This document shows, in pieces, positions 50,720 through 60,219 of a DNA stretch of 64,000 bases (its first letter is position 1; each line of letters begins with the position of its first letter). The notes beneath the pieces are model-generated. The model was not told the DNA's origin. It saw nothing but the letters and a program-made list of their open reading frames with translations, and did no database searches. Where the stretch lies: assembly GCA_023411225.1 (NCBI GenBank), contig JAEYPA010000010.1, positions 1-64,000 of the forward strand, read 5' to 3'. This DNA is from Bacillota bacterium. GTDB taxonomy: Bacteria > Bacillota > Clostridia > Lachnospirales > Lachnospiraceae. Made by a program: the position numbers and the translations under genes.

Positions 50720-51157
50720 ATGGAAAAGTACAGTTTAGGAGTAATACATCACATATCACGAGTGCTAAAACATAGAGTTGACAGTAATATGCAACAATTT
50801 GGACTCACAGGGCAACAATCCAGAATGATTACATTTATAGGATGTAGGTCAGCTAAAGAAGATGTCTTTCAACGGACGATTGAGGAGGAATTCCACATTC
50901 GCCCTTCTTCTGTTACAAGTATGCTGAAACTATTAGAGAAAAATGGGTATATTAAGAGGGAAAGTGTTCCTTGTGATGCAAGGTTAAAGAAGCTTGTTTT
51001 AACGAAAACAGGATATGATTTGTGGGAACAAATCGGGAATGTTATTGCAAGAGAAGATGAAAAGATACTGAATCATTTATCAAAAGAGGAGCAGGAAGAA
51101 TTATTTCGTTTATTAGAGAAACTAACAGAGACTGATAGGGAGGCAACCAATGATTAA
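50720..51157 (+). CDS. MarR family transcriptional regulator
   Basis: 145 residues with the MarR winged helix: LTGQQSRMITFIG, EEEFHIRPSSVTSMLKLLEKNGYIKRE (recognition helix and wing) and DARLKKLVLTKTGYDL. AAAGGAGG precedes the ATG. It overlaps the first exporter gene by eight bases, so it probably controls its own operon of two ABC half-transporters. Ligand unknown. Confidence 0.92.
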   Translation: MEKYSLGVIHHISRVLKHRVDSNMQQFGLTGQQSRMITFIGCRSAKEDVFQRTIEEEFHIRPSSVTSMLKLLEKNGYIKRESVPCDARLKKLVLTKTGYDLWEQIGNVIAREDEKILNHLSKEEQEELFRLLEKLTETDREATND

Positions 51158-52889
51158 GCAGTTATTGAAGCAGGTGAAGGAATTTAAAAAGGATTCGATT
51201 CTTACACCGGTTCTCATTATATTTGAAGTATTTATGGAAGTATTAATTCCCTTACTAATGTCCAAGATAATTGACAATGGAGTTAGTAAGGGTGACTTAG
51301 GTTATGTATACAAGCTGGGAGCCATCATGTTTGGTATTTCCTTGCTGTCTTTATTTTTTGGTACTATGGCTGGAAAGACAGGTGCTACAGCTTCAGCGGG
51401 ATTTGCCAGAAATCTAAGAAAGGCTATGTTTTATAACATACAGAATTTCTCTTTTAGTAATATTGATAAATATTCTACCGCAGGTCTTGTTACCCGTCTG
51501 ACTACAGATGTGACTAATGTGCAGAATGCTTATCATATGATCATTCGTATGTTTGTGCGAAGCCCAATTATGTTGATTTCAGCCATGATTATGTGCTTTA
51601 CCATCAATGCCAGACTATCCCTGGTTTTTCTGGGGGCAGTAATCTTTCTAGGCTTTTGTCTGTACTTTATCATGACACATGCTCATCCATATTTTAGAAA
51701 GATGTTTCGTAAGTATGATGACGTGAATAGTAGTCTACAGGAGAATCTCACAGGAATCCGAGTGGTAAAGGCTTATGTGAAGGAAGAATATGAAACGGAC
51801 AAGTTTCATAAAGCCAGTGAACAGGTTTATGATTATTCCGTTAAGGCAGAGCGTTTGATTATTCTCAATGCTCCTATTATGCAGCTGACCGTTTACTCCT
51901 GTATCATCCTTCTTTCCTGGCTTGGAGCAAAGATGGTAGTAGGATCTTCCATGACCACAGGTGAGTTAATGAGCTTGTTTACCTATACCTCTAACATTCT
52001 TATTTCATTAATGCTAATTTCCATGGTATTTATAATGGTTATTATGGCTAAAAGCTCTGCAGAGAGAATCGTGGAGATATTAGGTGAAGAAAGTGATTTA
52101 ACCAATAAAGACAATGCCATTACAGAAGTAAAGAATGGAGCCATTGATTTTGACCATGTTAGCTTTAGTTATGTGAAGGATAAAGATAACTACGCGTTAA
52201 GTGATGTGGATCTTCAAATTAAGAGTGGAGAAACCATTGGTATTATTGGTGGAACAGGAAGCTCCAAATCCAGCTTTGTACAGCTGATTCCTAGACTCTA
52301 TGACGTTACAGAAGGTGCTGTGAGAGTAGCAGGAGTCGATGTAAGAGATTATGATCTTAATTCTTTGCGTAATCAGGTGGCTATGGTGCTTCAGAAAAAT
52401 GTTTTATTTTCGGGTACTATTAAGGAGAATTTGAAATGGGGCAATCCTGAAGCAACGGATGAAGAAATTATTCGTGTATGTAAGTTGGCACAGGCTCATG
52501 ATTTTATTGAAACATTTGAACAAGGTTATGATACTCATATTGAGCAAGGAGGTACCAATGTATCTGGGGGGCAGAAGCAGCGCTTATGTATTGCCAGAGC
52601 CTTACTGAAAAAACCAAGAATTCTTATTCTGGACGACTCTACCAGTGCCGTAGATACAAGAACAGATGCTTTAATTAGAAAGGCATTTAAGGAAGAAATT
52701 CCAGAAGTCACCAAGCTGATTATCGCGCAGCGAATCTCCAGTATTCAGGATGCTGATCGTATTATTGTTTTAAATGATGGTCTGGTTGATGGTTTTGGAA
52801 CCCATGATGAACTGCTTCATAACAATACCATTTATCAGGAAGTATATAATTCACAGATGAAGGGAGCTGATTTTGATGATGGAAAATAA
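51150..52889 (+). CDS. ABC exporter half-transporter with degenerate catalytic Glu
   Basis: 579 residues: six membrane helices (about 15-310), then the ATPase domain (about 325-575). Walker A GGTGSSKSS, Q-loop VLQKNVLFSG, signature VSGGQKQR, Walker B LILDDSTSAVD, in which Asp replaces the catalytic Glu, and a switch-region QRISSIQ without His. So its own ATP site is the inactive one, as in heterodimeric exporters (BmrC/BmrD, TM287/288, EfrCD type). Works with the gene overlapping it by 14 bases. Probable drug or peptide export. Confidence 0.93.
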   Translation: MIKQLLKQVKEFKKDSILTPVLIIFEVFMEVLIPLLMSKIIDNGVSKGDLGYVYKLGAIMFGISLLSLFFGTMAGKTGATASAGFARNLRKAMFYNIQNFSFSNIDKYSTAGLVTRLTTDVTNVQNAYHMIIRMFVRSPIMLISAMIMCFTINARLSLVFLGAVIFLGFCLYFIMTHAHPYFRKMFRKYDDVNSSLQENLTGIRVVKAYVKEEYETDKFHKASEQVYDYSVKAERLIILNAPIMQLTVYSCIILLSWLGAKMVVGSSMTTGELMSLFTYTSNILISLMLISMVFIMVIMAKSSAERIVEILGEESDLTNKDNAITEVKNGAIDFDHVSFSYVKDKDNYALSDVDLQIKSGETIGIIGGTGSSKSSFVQLIPRLYDVTEGAVRVAGVDVRDYDLNSLRNQVAMVLQKNVLFSGTIKENLKWGNPEATDEEIIRVCKLAQAHDFIETFEQGYDTHIEQGGTNVSGGQKQRLCIARALLKKPRILILDDSTSAVDTRTDALIRKAFKEEIPEVTKLIIAQRISSIQDADRIIVLNDGLVDGFGTHDELLHNNTIYQEVYNSQMKGADFDDGK

Positions 52890-54765
52890 ACATAAACGTG
52901 GTGGAACAGCTCCTATGAAAACCTTTAAAAGACTGATAAGATTAGTTTATTCCAAATACCCTGTTCACTGTATTATCGTGGTCATATCAATTATAATAAG
53001 TTCATTGGCAGGTGTAGCAGGAAGTGTATTTTTAAAGACTTTAGTGGATGATTATATTAGCCCATATATAGGCAGTGTAAATCCGGATTTTATACCTTTG
53101 GCCAAAGCTCTGTTTAAATTGGGAGGACTGTTTACCATAGGTGTGCTTAGCAGTTATATATTTAACCGCCTTATGGTTACTGTGACCCAAGGGACCTTAA
53201 AGGGTATCCGTAATGATTTGTTTGAGCATATGGAAACCTTACCGATTAAATTCTATGATACCCATATCCATGGGGATTTAATGAGTATTTATACCAATGA
53301 TACAGATACTCTTAGACAGATGATCAGCCAGAGTATGCCCCAGCTGATATCTTCCAGTATTACTATTGTCAGTGTTATCATCTCAATGTTGGTTCTAAGT
53401 ATACCGCTGTCCTTAGTGGTATTTGTCATTGTTGTATTGATGGTTATTATCACTAAGAAGCTGGCTGGAAAAAGCGGATTCTATTTTATGAAGCAGCAAA
53501 AGGATATTGGTCAAGTCAATGGATACATTGAAGAAATGATGGAAGGCCAAAAGGTTGTTAAGGTATTCTGTCATGAAGAAGAAACCAAGGATGACTTTGA
53601 TCAGATTAATGATCAGTTGTATAACAGTGCAAAAAGCGCTAATACATTTGCTAATATATTGATGCCAATTATGGGCAACCTAGGTTATATTAGCTTTGTA
53701 CTGGTATCAGTAGTAGGTGCATTCTTAGCAGTTAACAAGGTACAGGGATTCTCTTTAGGTTCTCTAGCAGCTTTTTTATTGCTTACTAGAACCTTTGCAC
53801 AACCTATTTCACAGATTTCCCAACAGTTTAATGCAATCGTTATGGCTATGGCAGGTGCAGAACGTATTTTTAAGCTGCTAGATGAAAAGCCTGAAGTAGA
53901 CGAGGGATATGTTACTCTTGTTAATGCAACTATTGATCAGGAGGGCAACATCAGTGAATGTAAGGAACACACCGGCATCTGGGCATGGAAACATCCTCAT
54001 GAGAAAGATGGTACAGTGACATATACCAGATTACTAGGAGATGTGGTATTCGATGATGTGGACTTTGGCTACGACGATAGTAAACTGGTGCTTCAAAATA
54101 TCACATTATTTGCAAAACCAGGACAGAAGATTGCTTTTGTAGGTGCTACCGGAGCAGGAAAAACTACGATTACTAACTTGATTAACCGTTTTTATGACAT
54201 CCAGGACGGTAAGATTCGATATGACGGCATTAACGTTAACAAGATAAAAAAGGGTGATTTAAGACGTTCTCTTGGAATTGTCTTGCAGGATACCCACTTG
54301 TTTACAGGAACGGTTAAGGATAATATCAAGTATGGTAAATTTAATGCCTCGGATGAAGAGGTTATAGCTGCAGCTAAGTTAGCCAATGCTCATCAGTTTA
54401 TTAATCATTTGCCAAAAGGGTATGACACAATGCTTTCTGGAGATGGAGCTAATCTCTCTCAGGGGCAAAGGCAGCTTCTTTCTATTGCTAGGGCAGCCAT
54501 AGCAGATCCACCTGTGCTCATACTTGATGAGGCCACCTCCAGTATTGATACCAGAACGGAGGCCATTGTACAGGAAGGTATGGATAAGCTAATGGAAGGA
54601 AGGACAGTCTTTGTTATCGCTCACCGACTTTCTACTGTAAAGAACTCTGATGTGATTATGGTACTGGAAAATGGACGTATCATTGAACGTGGAAATCACG
54701 ATGATTTAATTGAACAGAAAGGCAAGTATTATCAACTTTATACAGGAGCTTTTGAGTTGTCTTAA
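52876..54765 (+). CDS. ABC exporter half-transporter, catalytic partner
   Basis: 629 residues from ATG 52876 (52879 also possible; AGGGA upstream). Six membrane helices (about 20-330), an insert of about 40 residues before the ATPase (TLVNATIDQEGNISECKEHTG region), then Walker A GATGAGKTT, Q-loop VLQDTHLFTG, signature LSQGQRQL, intact Walker B LILDEATSSID and switch His in IAHRLSTV. It supplies the active hydrolysis site to the heterodimer. The extended linker domain is a usual trait of this partner. Confidence 0.93.
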   Translation: MMENKHKRGGTAPMKTFKRLIRLVYSKYPVHCIIVVISIIISSLAGVAGSVFLKTLVDDYISPYIGSVNPDFIPLAKALFKLGGLFTIGVLSSYIFNRLMVTVTQGTLKGIRNDLFEHMETLPIKFYDTHIHGDLMSIYTNDTDTLRQMISQSMPQLISSSITIVSVIISMLVLSIPLSLVVFVIVVLMVIITKKLAGKSGFYFMKQQKDIGQVNGYIEEMMEGQKVVKVFCHEEETKDDFDQINDQLYNSAKSANTFANILMPIMGNLGYISFVLVSVVGAFLAVNKVQGFSLGSLAAFLLLTRTFAQPISQISQQFNAIVMAMAGAERIFKLLDEKPEVDEGYVTLVNATIDQEGNISECKEHTGIWAWKHPHEKDGTVTYTRLLGDVVFDDVDFGYDDSKLVLQNITLFAKPGQKIAFVGATGAGKTTITNLINRFYDIQDGKIRYDGINVNKIKKGDLRRSLGIVLQDTHLFTGTVKDNIKYGKFNASDEEVIAAAKLANAHQFINHLPKGYDTMLSGDGANLSQGQRQLLSIARAAIADPPVLILDEATSSIDTRTEAIVQEGMDKLMEGRTVFVIAHRLSTVKNSDVIMVLENGRIIERGNHDDLIEQKGKYYQLYTGAFELS

Positions 54766-54772
54766 GTTTTAC

Positions 54773-54812
54773 AGCATCTATAGACTTTTAGCCTATAGAT
54801 GCTTTTTTTGTA
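54773..54812 (+). terminator. Terminator of the ABC exporter operon
   Basis: Perfect 11 bp stem AGCATCTATAG / CTATAGATGCT (54773-54783, 54793-54803), followed by TTTTTTG. Confidence 0.9.
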
Positions 54813-54906
54813 GCGTACTTGGAGAAGTATGTTTCTCATGAGTTTTAGTAATGAAAAAACCATAAAATGCCCCACATTTCGCCTCCTACTGGGTTAACAT
54901 AGTTTA

Positions 54907-54935
54907 TTGTATATATGGAATTATAATGTTATAAT
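54907..54935 (+). promoter_or_regulatory. Promoter of the moxR operon
   Basis: TTGTAT (54907-54912), 17-base spacer, TATAAT (54930-54935) with an extended TGT. Confidence 0.7.
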
Positions 54936-54955
54936 ATAAAAAAGGAGGAGAAAAA

Positions 54956-55915
54956 ATGAAATATATGGATGATATAAATAAAATTAGAAATAATATCAAT
55001 GAAATATTGATAGGAAAAGAAGACAAGGTTGAGTTTGTACTGAATGCATTCTTATCCGGAGGTCATATATTACTTGAGGACGTACCAGGTGTAGGAAAGA
55101 CAACATTAGCCAATGCATTGGCACGCTCTCTGGATGTAAGTTTTGGAAGGATACAGTTCACTCCAGATACTTTACCAAGTGATGTTACAGGTATCTCTAT
55201 TTATAACATGGAAACTTGCAATTTTGAGTATATGAAGGGTGCTATTATGCACAACATAATCCTTGCAGATGAGATTAATCGTACTTCTCCTAAAACTCAA
55301 GCAAGTTTATTAGAAGCTATGGAAGAAAAGCAAGTCACAGTTGATGGTAAGATTCATCAGTTAGAAGAGCCGTTTATGGTAATTGCTACTCAGAATCCAA
55401 TAGATTTCCTGGGGACTTACAACCTACCTGAAGCACAGCTGGATCGTTTCTTAATGCGTATCTCAATCGGATATCCGGATACCAGACAAGAAATTAAAAT
55501 GGTAAACAATTACCTGGAAAATAAGAGGCTTGGAACAGTTAAGGCTGTTTGCTCCAGAGAAATAATAACCGAGGTAATGAAGGAAGTTGAACATATTTTT
55601 GTAGATTCCGACATTATTAATTTTATAGTAGAAATCACAGAGGCTACAAGAAACAATGAACAACTTACTTTGGGTGCCAGTCCGAGAGCAACTTTGGCTC
55701 TGATTCGTTCAGCCCAATCTGCAGCATATCTAAAGGGGCGCGATTATGTGATACCAGATGATGTGTTACATATTCTAGAGCCTGTACTCTGCCATCGTAT
55801 GGTTTTATCTATGGAAGCAAAGTTGAATAAGCAGAAGGCAGAGGATATACTACGTAGTATACTCAAGAAAATAAAGGTTCCTGTTCTTAAAAATAAAAGT
55901 AATGAAAACAAGTAA
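54956..55915 (+). CDS. MoxR-type AAA+ ATPase
   Basis: 319 residues. Walker A VPGVGKTTLANA (about 42-53), Walker B ILADEINRTSPKTQ, sensor 1 ATQNPIDF and the C-terminal lid with GASPRATLALIRSAQ, the MRP subfamily pattern of MoxR ATPases. These act as chaperones for enzyme or secretion complexes and are usually encoded with DUF58 and transglutaminase proteins, as here. AAGGAGGAG before the ATG. Eleven bases to the DUF58 gene. Confidence 0.93.
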   Translation: MKYMDDINKIRNNINEILIGKEDKVEFVLNAFLSGGHILLEDVPGVGKTTLANALARSLDVSFGRIQFTPDTLPSDVTGISIYNMETCNFEYMKGAIMHNIILADEINRTSPKTQASLLEAMEEKQVTVDGKIHQLEEPFMVIATQNPIDFLGTYNLPEAQLDRFLMRISIGYPDTRQEIKMVNNYLENKRLGTVKAVCSREIITEVMKEVEHIFVDSDIINFIVEITEATRNNEQLTLGASPRATLALIRSAQSAAYLKGRDYVIPDDVLHILEPVLCHRMVLSMEAKLNKQKAEDILRSILKKIKVPVLKNKSNENK

Positions 55916-55926
55916 AGGATGACGTT

Positions 55927-57114
55927 ATGAAATTAAATCGATTTCTCTATGTCCTCCTGTTTCTGGCTGTTTATATTTTTGCTTCCAATATTGGAGGAAC
56001 TATCAGCTATTTATTGTTATATTTGGTCTTGTTTATTCCTATATTATCTATAATATACTTGGTTTATGTATGTTTTCGCTTTCGTATATATCAACATGTT
56101 GAGAGAAAAGTTCTTATTAAAGGGGATCACATTTCATATAATTTTCATTTATCAAATGAAGGTTTTATAGCCTATACGGATGTAAGGGTCATCTTTGAAG
56201 AAAAGACCTCAAGTGTGGAAAAAATAAGCCCAGATACTAGTTATTGTCTGCTTCCTGGCGAGGATATTAAAAAGCAGACTACTTTGTGTTGCCATTATAG
56301 AGGTCAGTATTATGTTGGAATTAATCATGTTATTGTACGTGATTTTTTCCATCTATTTAAAATTAAGTATACATATAAAAGTACAGTAGAAGTACAGGTA
56401 ATGCCAAGAGTATTACAATTGGATAAACTGGAGATTGGACCTAATGAAGACAATATGAAAATAGATTTTCGTAATGGCTCTAAAAAACAAATGGTAAAAG
56501 ACAACGAAGTGAGAAAGTACCAAAGTGGAGACACTATGAAACTGATTCATTGGAAGTCCAGTGCCAAAACAAGAACTTTAATGTCACAAAAGTATGCTGA
56601 TGAGCCTAAGACAGAAGTTATTAGTGTGATTGATTTAAGTGAACGAAAGATAGATAAATATGAGAAAATCGTTACTGAGGATAAAATGTTAGAGGCTGTA
56701 TTGGCAATTCACAATTATTTTCATTTGAATTCCATATCGTCCAAAGTTATCTATGGGAATAAGGCGATAGAGATTCAGAGTATACAGGATAAGTCAGATT
56801 TTGATAACTTCTATACTATTTGTAAATCTATTCTTTTTCAGAGTGAGTATTCGTGTTCGGAACTCGTGAGTTATGCCATGAAGATAGGATCAGATATTGG
56901 GCATCTTATTATACTTACAGCCAATTTAAATAACGAATTGTGTATTACCTGTAACCAGGCGGTTGGTTATGGGTTAGAATTGACTATTATATATGTAGGT
57001 GATGAGGATCTAATGTTACGAAAATCGCTTCTAAATAACAAAATACACTTACATGTCATCAATCTGGATGTTGAGGTTGAAGAGATCTTATCAAATGGGA
57101 GGGAGAAGTCATGA
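55927..57114 (+). CDS. DUF58 domain membrane protein
   Basis: 395 residues: two membrane helices at the N-terminus (about 5-45), an extended strand-rich region (to about 190) and the DUF58 motif EVRKYQSGDTMKLIHWKSSA (about 195-214), followed by a von-Willebrand-like fold (VISVIDLSERK). The family is the usual partner of MoxR ATPases; role not known in detail. Overlaps the next gene by four bases. Confidence 0.92.
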   Translation: MKLNRFLYVLLFLAVYIFASNIGGTISYLLLYLVLFIPILSIIYLVYVCFRFRIYQHVERKVLIKGDHISYNFHLSNEGFIAYTDVRVIFEEKTSSVEKISPDTSYCLLPGEDIKKQTTLCCHYRGQYYVGINHVIVRDFFHLFKIKYTYKSTVEVQVMPRVLQLDKLEIGPNEDNMKIDFRNGSKKQMVKDNEVRKYQSGDTMKLIHWKSSAKTRTLMSQKYADEPKTEVISVIDLSERKIDKYEKIVTEDKMLEAVLAIHNYFHLNSISSKVIYGNKAIEIQSIQDKSDFDNFYTICKSILFQSEYSCSELVSYAMKIGSDIGHLIILTANLNNELCITCNQAVGYGLELTIIYVGDEDLMLRKSLLNNKIHLHVINLDVEVEEILSNGREKS

Positions 57115-59510
57115 AAATAATGAAGCTTTATGATAAGCATGCTTACCAGATTCTCCTAACCATACTTCCAACCTTAGCAGGATTGTTCATTCTGAATACT
57201 GTATGGAATCTCCGCCTAAGTGAATTCTTGCTGAGTACCGTCGTTTTAATTTGGATTATATTGATGCGAACTCTGGATTGTAACAAATCACTTATTGTGG
57301 TTCGAGTTGTTATCGTGAGTTTGTTAGTATTATTAGTATTGCTAGTAGTTTATAAAATCGGTCCATTGATAGAACTTAAGGATAAACTTCATTTGGTCGC
57401 ATCAGGAAAACTTCCTAGAAGTGAATTAAGTGTGTTTGAGTTACTTGTGATTAACTTTATTCAGATTCTTATATTTTCGTTACCTTTATATATAATTCAG
57501 AAGTATAAAATATCCAGATTGATATTTGCTTGTTTACTGCTGGTGTTACTGATTGTCATAGCGACCCAAGGAGGAATGTATCACCTTTATGCTATATCGT
57601 TAGCGCTGATCTATATATTCTTGGTACTGGCTGAGGTTTTAATAGCTAAATATGTTTCTCACAGAAAAATTAACAGTAGCAGAATTATGGTTTATCTTGC
57701 CCCCCTGGTGCTTGTTTATATACTTATGGTTACCTACATGCCAGTTTCGAATAAACCGGTAACTATACATGAAACTATAGCAACTGGAGTTAAAGATACC
57801 GTGACAAAATGGTATAAACAAATACGATACATATTTTCTTCCGATAAAGGGGAATACGGATTAGGCATGATGGGCTATAGCGAGGATGCAGACTTTGGTG
57901 GAATTAACGAAGGGGAAGAAAAAGTTTGTTTAAACGTATTTAGTACGAGCCCTTTAGGACAGCCAGTCTATCTTAGAGGTAACTGGAAGAATATATACTC
58001 AGGAACAGGCTGGAGTGAAGACGTAAAGAGGACAGATACTTACTATCGCTTTGGAGAAGACATGCTTGATTGGAATGAACTATTGTATGCAATGTATCGA
58101 TATGATGGCCTTAAGAGCATGGAAGACCTTGTGCGTATTGATAATATTGATATAACCTATAAAGATATAGAAACCAGCTCCATTTTTCTTCCAGCAAGAA
58201 GCATCAACATAAAATCTGAAAGAGAATTAGATTTTAAAACTCCAGAGAATGTTAATTATGGAGGACTAGTAGGTGAAGGATTTAGTTATAATTTTTCTTT
58301 ATTAAAACTTAACTACAATTCCCCAAAATGGGAAGAGTTCATTAACAAAGAACAAAACTATACCTATAGCAGTGACGGTTCATCAGATTTGGGACCATAT
58401 CGGAGTGCTGTACGAGAGCATATGATATCAATTGGACTACATGGTGATTTTACAACTGAGGATACCTTGGCTAAGCGCGCGGCTTATATAAAAGAAGAAT
58501 ATACACAGTTACCAGAAGAATTACCGGAACGAGTTTATAATCTTACCAAGAAAATTACTCAGGGATGCGACACACCATTAGAGCAGTGTAAGGCAATTGA
58601 AAAATATCTTAGAACCTATAGATATACCTTGCAACCAAAGAAGATGCCAGAGGGTAATGATTTGGTGGATTGGTTTCTATTTGAATCCAAAGAAGGATAT
58701 TGTACGAATTTCGCTACTGCTATGGCCGTTATGGTAAGGACACTAGGATTACCTAGTAGATATGACCAAGGATTTGTAGTAAAAACTGGTTTCAGACCAA
58801 ATAGCTCCAGTGAGGGTAAATCCACAGATGCACATGCATGGGTTGAGGTTTATATTGAAGGTCTTGGATGGATGAACTATGATCCTACTCCTGCCTCAGG
58901 AACAGGATTAAATGTAGCATATCGATGGGACAGTAAAGTGGTGATGCAGAGGCCGAGTAATACTGGCGACGGAAAGTCTGATCAGTTAATAGATATGTCT
59001 GATGTTTATAATTATCATGAACTTATGGCGAAAGAAAATGCAATAGCATTAGAGGAAGAAGCTCAAAACAAAAAATTATTAGGTATTATAATGTATCTTA
59101 TGGTGACTTTAGTTATACTCGGTATTCTACTTATTTCAGGGTATATCATTATTAAAATCATGCGTAACACAGCAGCATGGAAAAAACTAAGCACGAACAA
59201 CAAACTTCATGCTGCAATGATACAGATATTCTTCTTAATGGATGCATTTAATCTTCCTATTGAGGATAATGAAACTCTACATCAGTATTGTAATAGAGTG
59301 AAGAGAGCCTTAGAGGATGAAGAACTTTCCATTACAGAAATTGAATCAATTTATACTTCTGTCCGTTATTCGAATAAGGAAGTATCAACAAAAGAGCTAG
59401 ATAAAGTGATACAGTTTAGAGATAAACAATTAAAAGTTCTGAGAAAGAACCGAAACCTGTACAGTTATTACAGAATATGGTTAGAATACTCCATGATGAC
59501 AATTAAATAA
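57111..59510 (+). CDS. Membrane transglutaminase-like protein with DUF4129 tail
   Basis: 799 residues. About six N-terminal membrane helices (about 10-215), a long extracytoplasmic part with the transglutaminase-like (papain-fold) domain, whose Cys-His-Asp triad is visible in EGYCTNFATAMAVM (about 533), DAHAWVEVY (about 575) and NYDPTP (about 592), one more helix (about 660-680) and a cytosolic DUF4129-like tail (about 690-790). Same arrangement as TgpA-type proteins downstream of moxR and DUF58 in many bacteria. Probably acts at the cell surface; the substrate is unknown. Confidence 0.92.
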   Translation: MKIMKLYDKHAYQILLTILPTLAGLFILNTVWNLRLSEFLLSTVVLIWIILMRTLDCNKSLIVVRVVIVSLLVLLVLLVVYKIGPLIELKDKLHLVASGKLPRSELSVFELLVINFIQILIFSLPLYIIQKYKISRLIFACLLLVLLIVIATQGGMYHLYAISLALIYIFLVLAEVLIAKYVSHRKINSSRIMVYLAPLVLVYILMVTYMPVSNKPVTIHETIATGVKDTVTKWYKQIRYIFSSDKGEYGLGMMGYSEDADFGGINEGEEKVCLNVFSTSPLGQPVYLRGNWKNIYSGTGWSEDVKRTDTYYRFGEDMLDWNELLYAMYRYDGLKSMEDLVRIDNIDITYKDIETSSIFLPARSINIKSERELDFKTPENVNYGGLVGEGFSYNFSLLKLNYNSPKWEEFINKEQNYTYSSDGSSDLGPYRSAVREHMISIGLHGDFTTEDTLAKRAAYIKEEYTQLPEELPERVYNLTKKITQGCDTPLEQCKAIEKYLRTYRYTLQPKKMPEGNDLVDWFLFESKEGYCTNFATAMAVMVRTLGLPSRYDQGFVVKTGFRPNSSSEGKSTDAHAWVEVYIEGLGWMNYDPTPASGTGLNVAYRWDSKVVMQRPSNTGDGKSDQLIDMSDVYNYHELMAKENAIALEEEAQNKKLLGIIMYLMVTLVILGILLISGYIIIKIMRNTAAWKKLSTNNKLHAAMIQIFFLMDAFNLPIEDNETLHQYCNRVKRALEDEELSITEIESIYTSVRYSNKEVSTKELDKVIQFRDKQLKVLRKNRNLYSYYRIWLEYSMMTIK

Positions 59511-59514
59511 AGAA

Positions 59515-59558
59515 AAAGAGAATGTTGGTACCTAGTTTTGTACCAACATTCTCTTTTT
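59515..59558. terminator. Bidirectional terminator
   Basis: Perfect 16 bp stem AAAGAGAATGTTGGTA / TACCAACATTCTCTTT with a 10-base loop; T-run on both strands. Lies between convergent genes. Confidence 0.92.
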
Positions 59559-59597
59559 TGACTGGTTGTTTTCTTTTCGCGAATTCGTCCATCCTAT

Positions 59598-60137
59598 CTA
59601 TCGTACGGAAGCATAGTCCGCTTCAATGAAACGATGGTAATATGCTCCCATCTCACCAATATTAAAACAGTAAGTGAATTCGTCAATGCTCTTATCCTTA
59701 TAGTAAATAACATAATCAAATTCTGCATCCTGTGTCTTCTGGCAAATAACATCAGGAGACTGCTTTCTAAATACAGAAAGAATACTATCAATTGTACATG
59801 CTTTATCTTGCAAAACTGCAATAAGCTCTTTTAGGAAGGTGTTTTCTCCATAAGTATCAAAGACGTATTGTGTCCCTTTCTCAGGTATCTTAAAACAATA
59901 GCGTTCTTCTTCTCTGGTTATCTGTACAGGGCCAAGAGAGCTTTCAATCTGCTCTTGAAAGACTTTCATTAGTACATCCATTTCCCTTACTGATGGTACA
60001 AATACCCCAAGAAGTGCCTCTAAGGAAGGAAAGTTATAATAAATCTGAATACTGGATTTTTCATATCCTATCTTAACTTGCCCTTCATGAATAGTATCCA
60101 TGATATTTTTCTTTAGGTGCTTCCAGTTTGGTGTCAA
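59598..60137 (-). CDS. DUF3877-like hypothetical protein
   Basis: 179 residues from TTG 60137, which has GAGAGG about ten bases upstream; the frame can be extended six codons to TTG 60155. No signal peptide or membrane helix; about two helical and two strand-rich blocks (KIGYEKSSIQIYYNFPSLEALLG, ERYCFKIPEKGTQYVFDTYGE). Sequence resembles a DUF family seen in Lachnospiraceae (number from memory). Function unknown. Own promoter candidate at 60176-60205. Confidence 0.72.
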   Translation of the reverse strand: MTPNWKHLKKNIMDTIHEGQVKIGYEKSSIQIYYNFPSLEALLGVFVPSVREMDVLMKVFQEQIESSLGPVQITREEERYCFKIPEKGTQYVFDTYGENTFLKELIAVLQDKACTIDSILSVFRKQSPDVICQKTQDAEFDYVIYYKDKSIDEFTYCFNIGEMGAYYHRFIEADYASVR

Positions 60138-60175
60138 GCTTTCACATCCTCTCAATTAAACCATTTGTAGATATC

Positions 60176-60205
60176 ACTATACACTCTTTGCCTACCATAA
60201 GTCAA
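60176..60205 (-). promoter_or_regulatory. Promoter of the DUF3877-like gene
   Basis: Minus strand TTGACT (60205-60200), 18-base spacer, TATAGT (60181-60176). Confidence 0.6.
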
Positions 60206-60219
60206 ATAGAATAATTCGA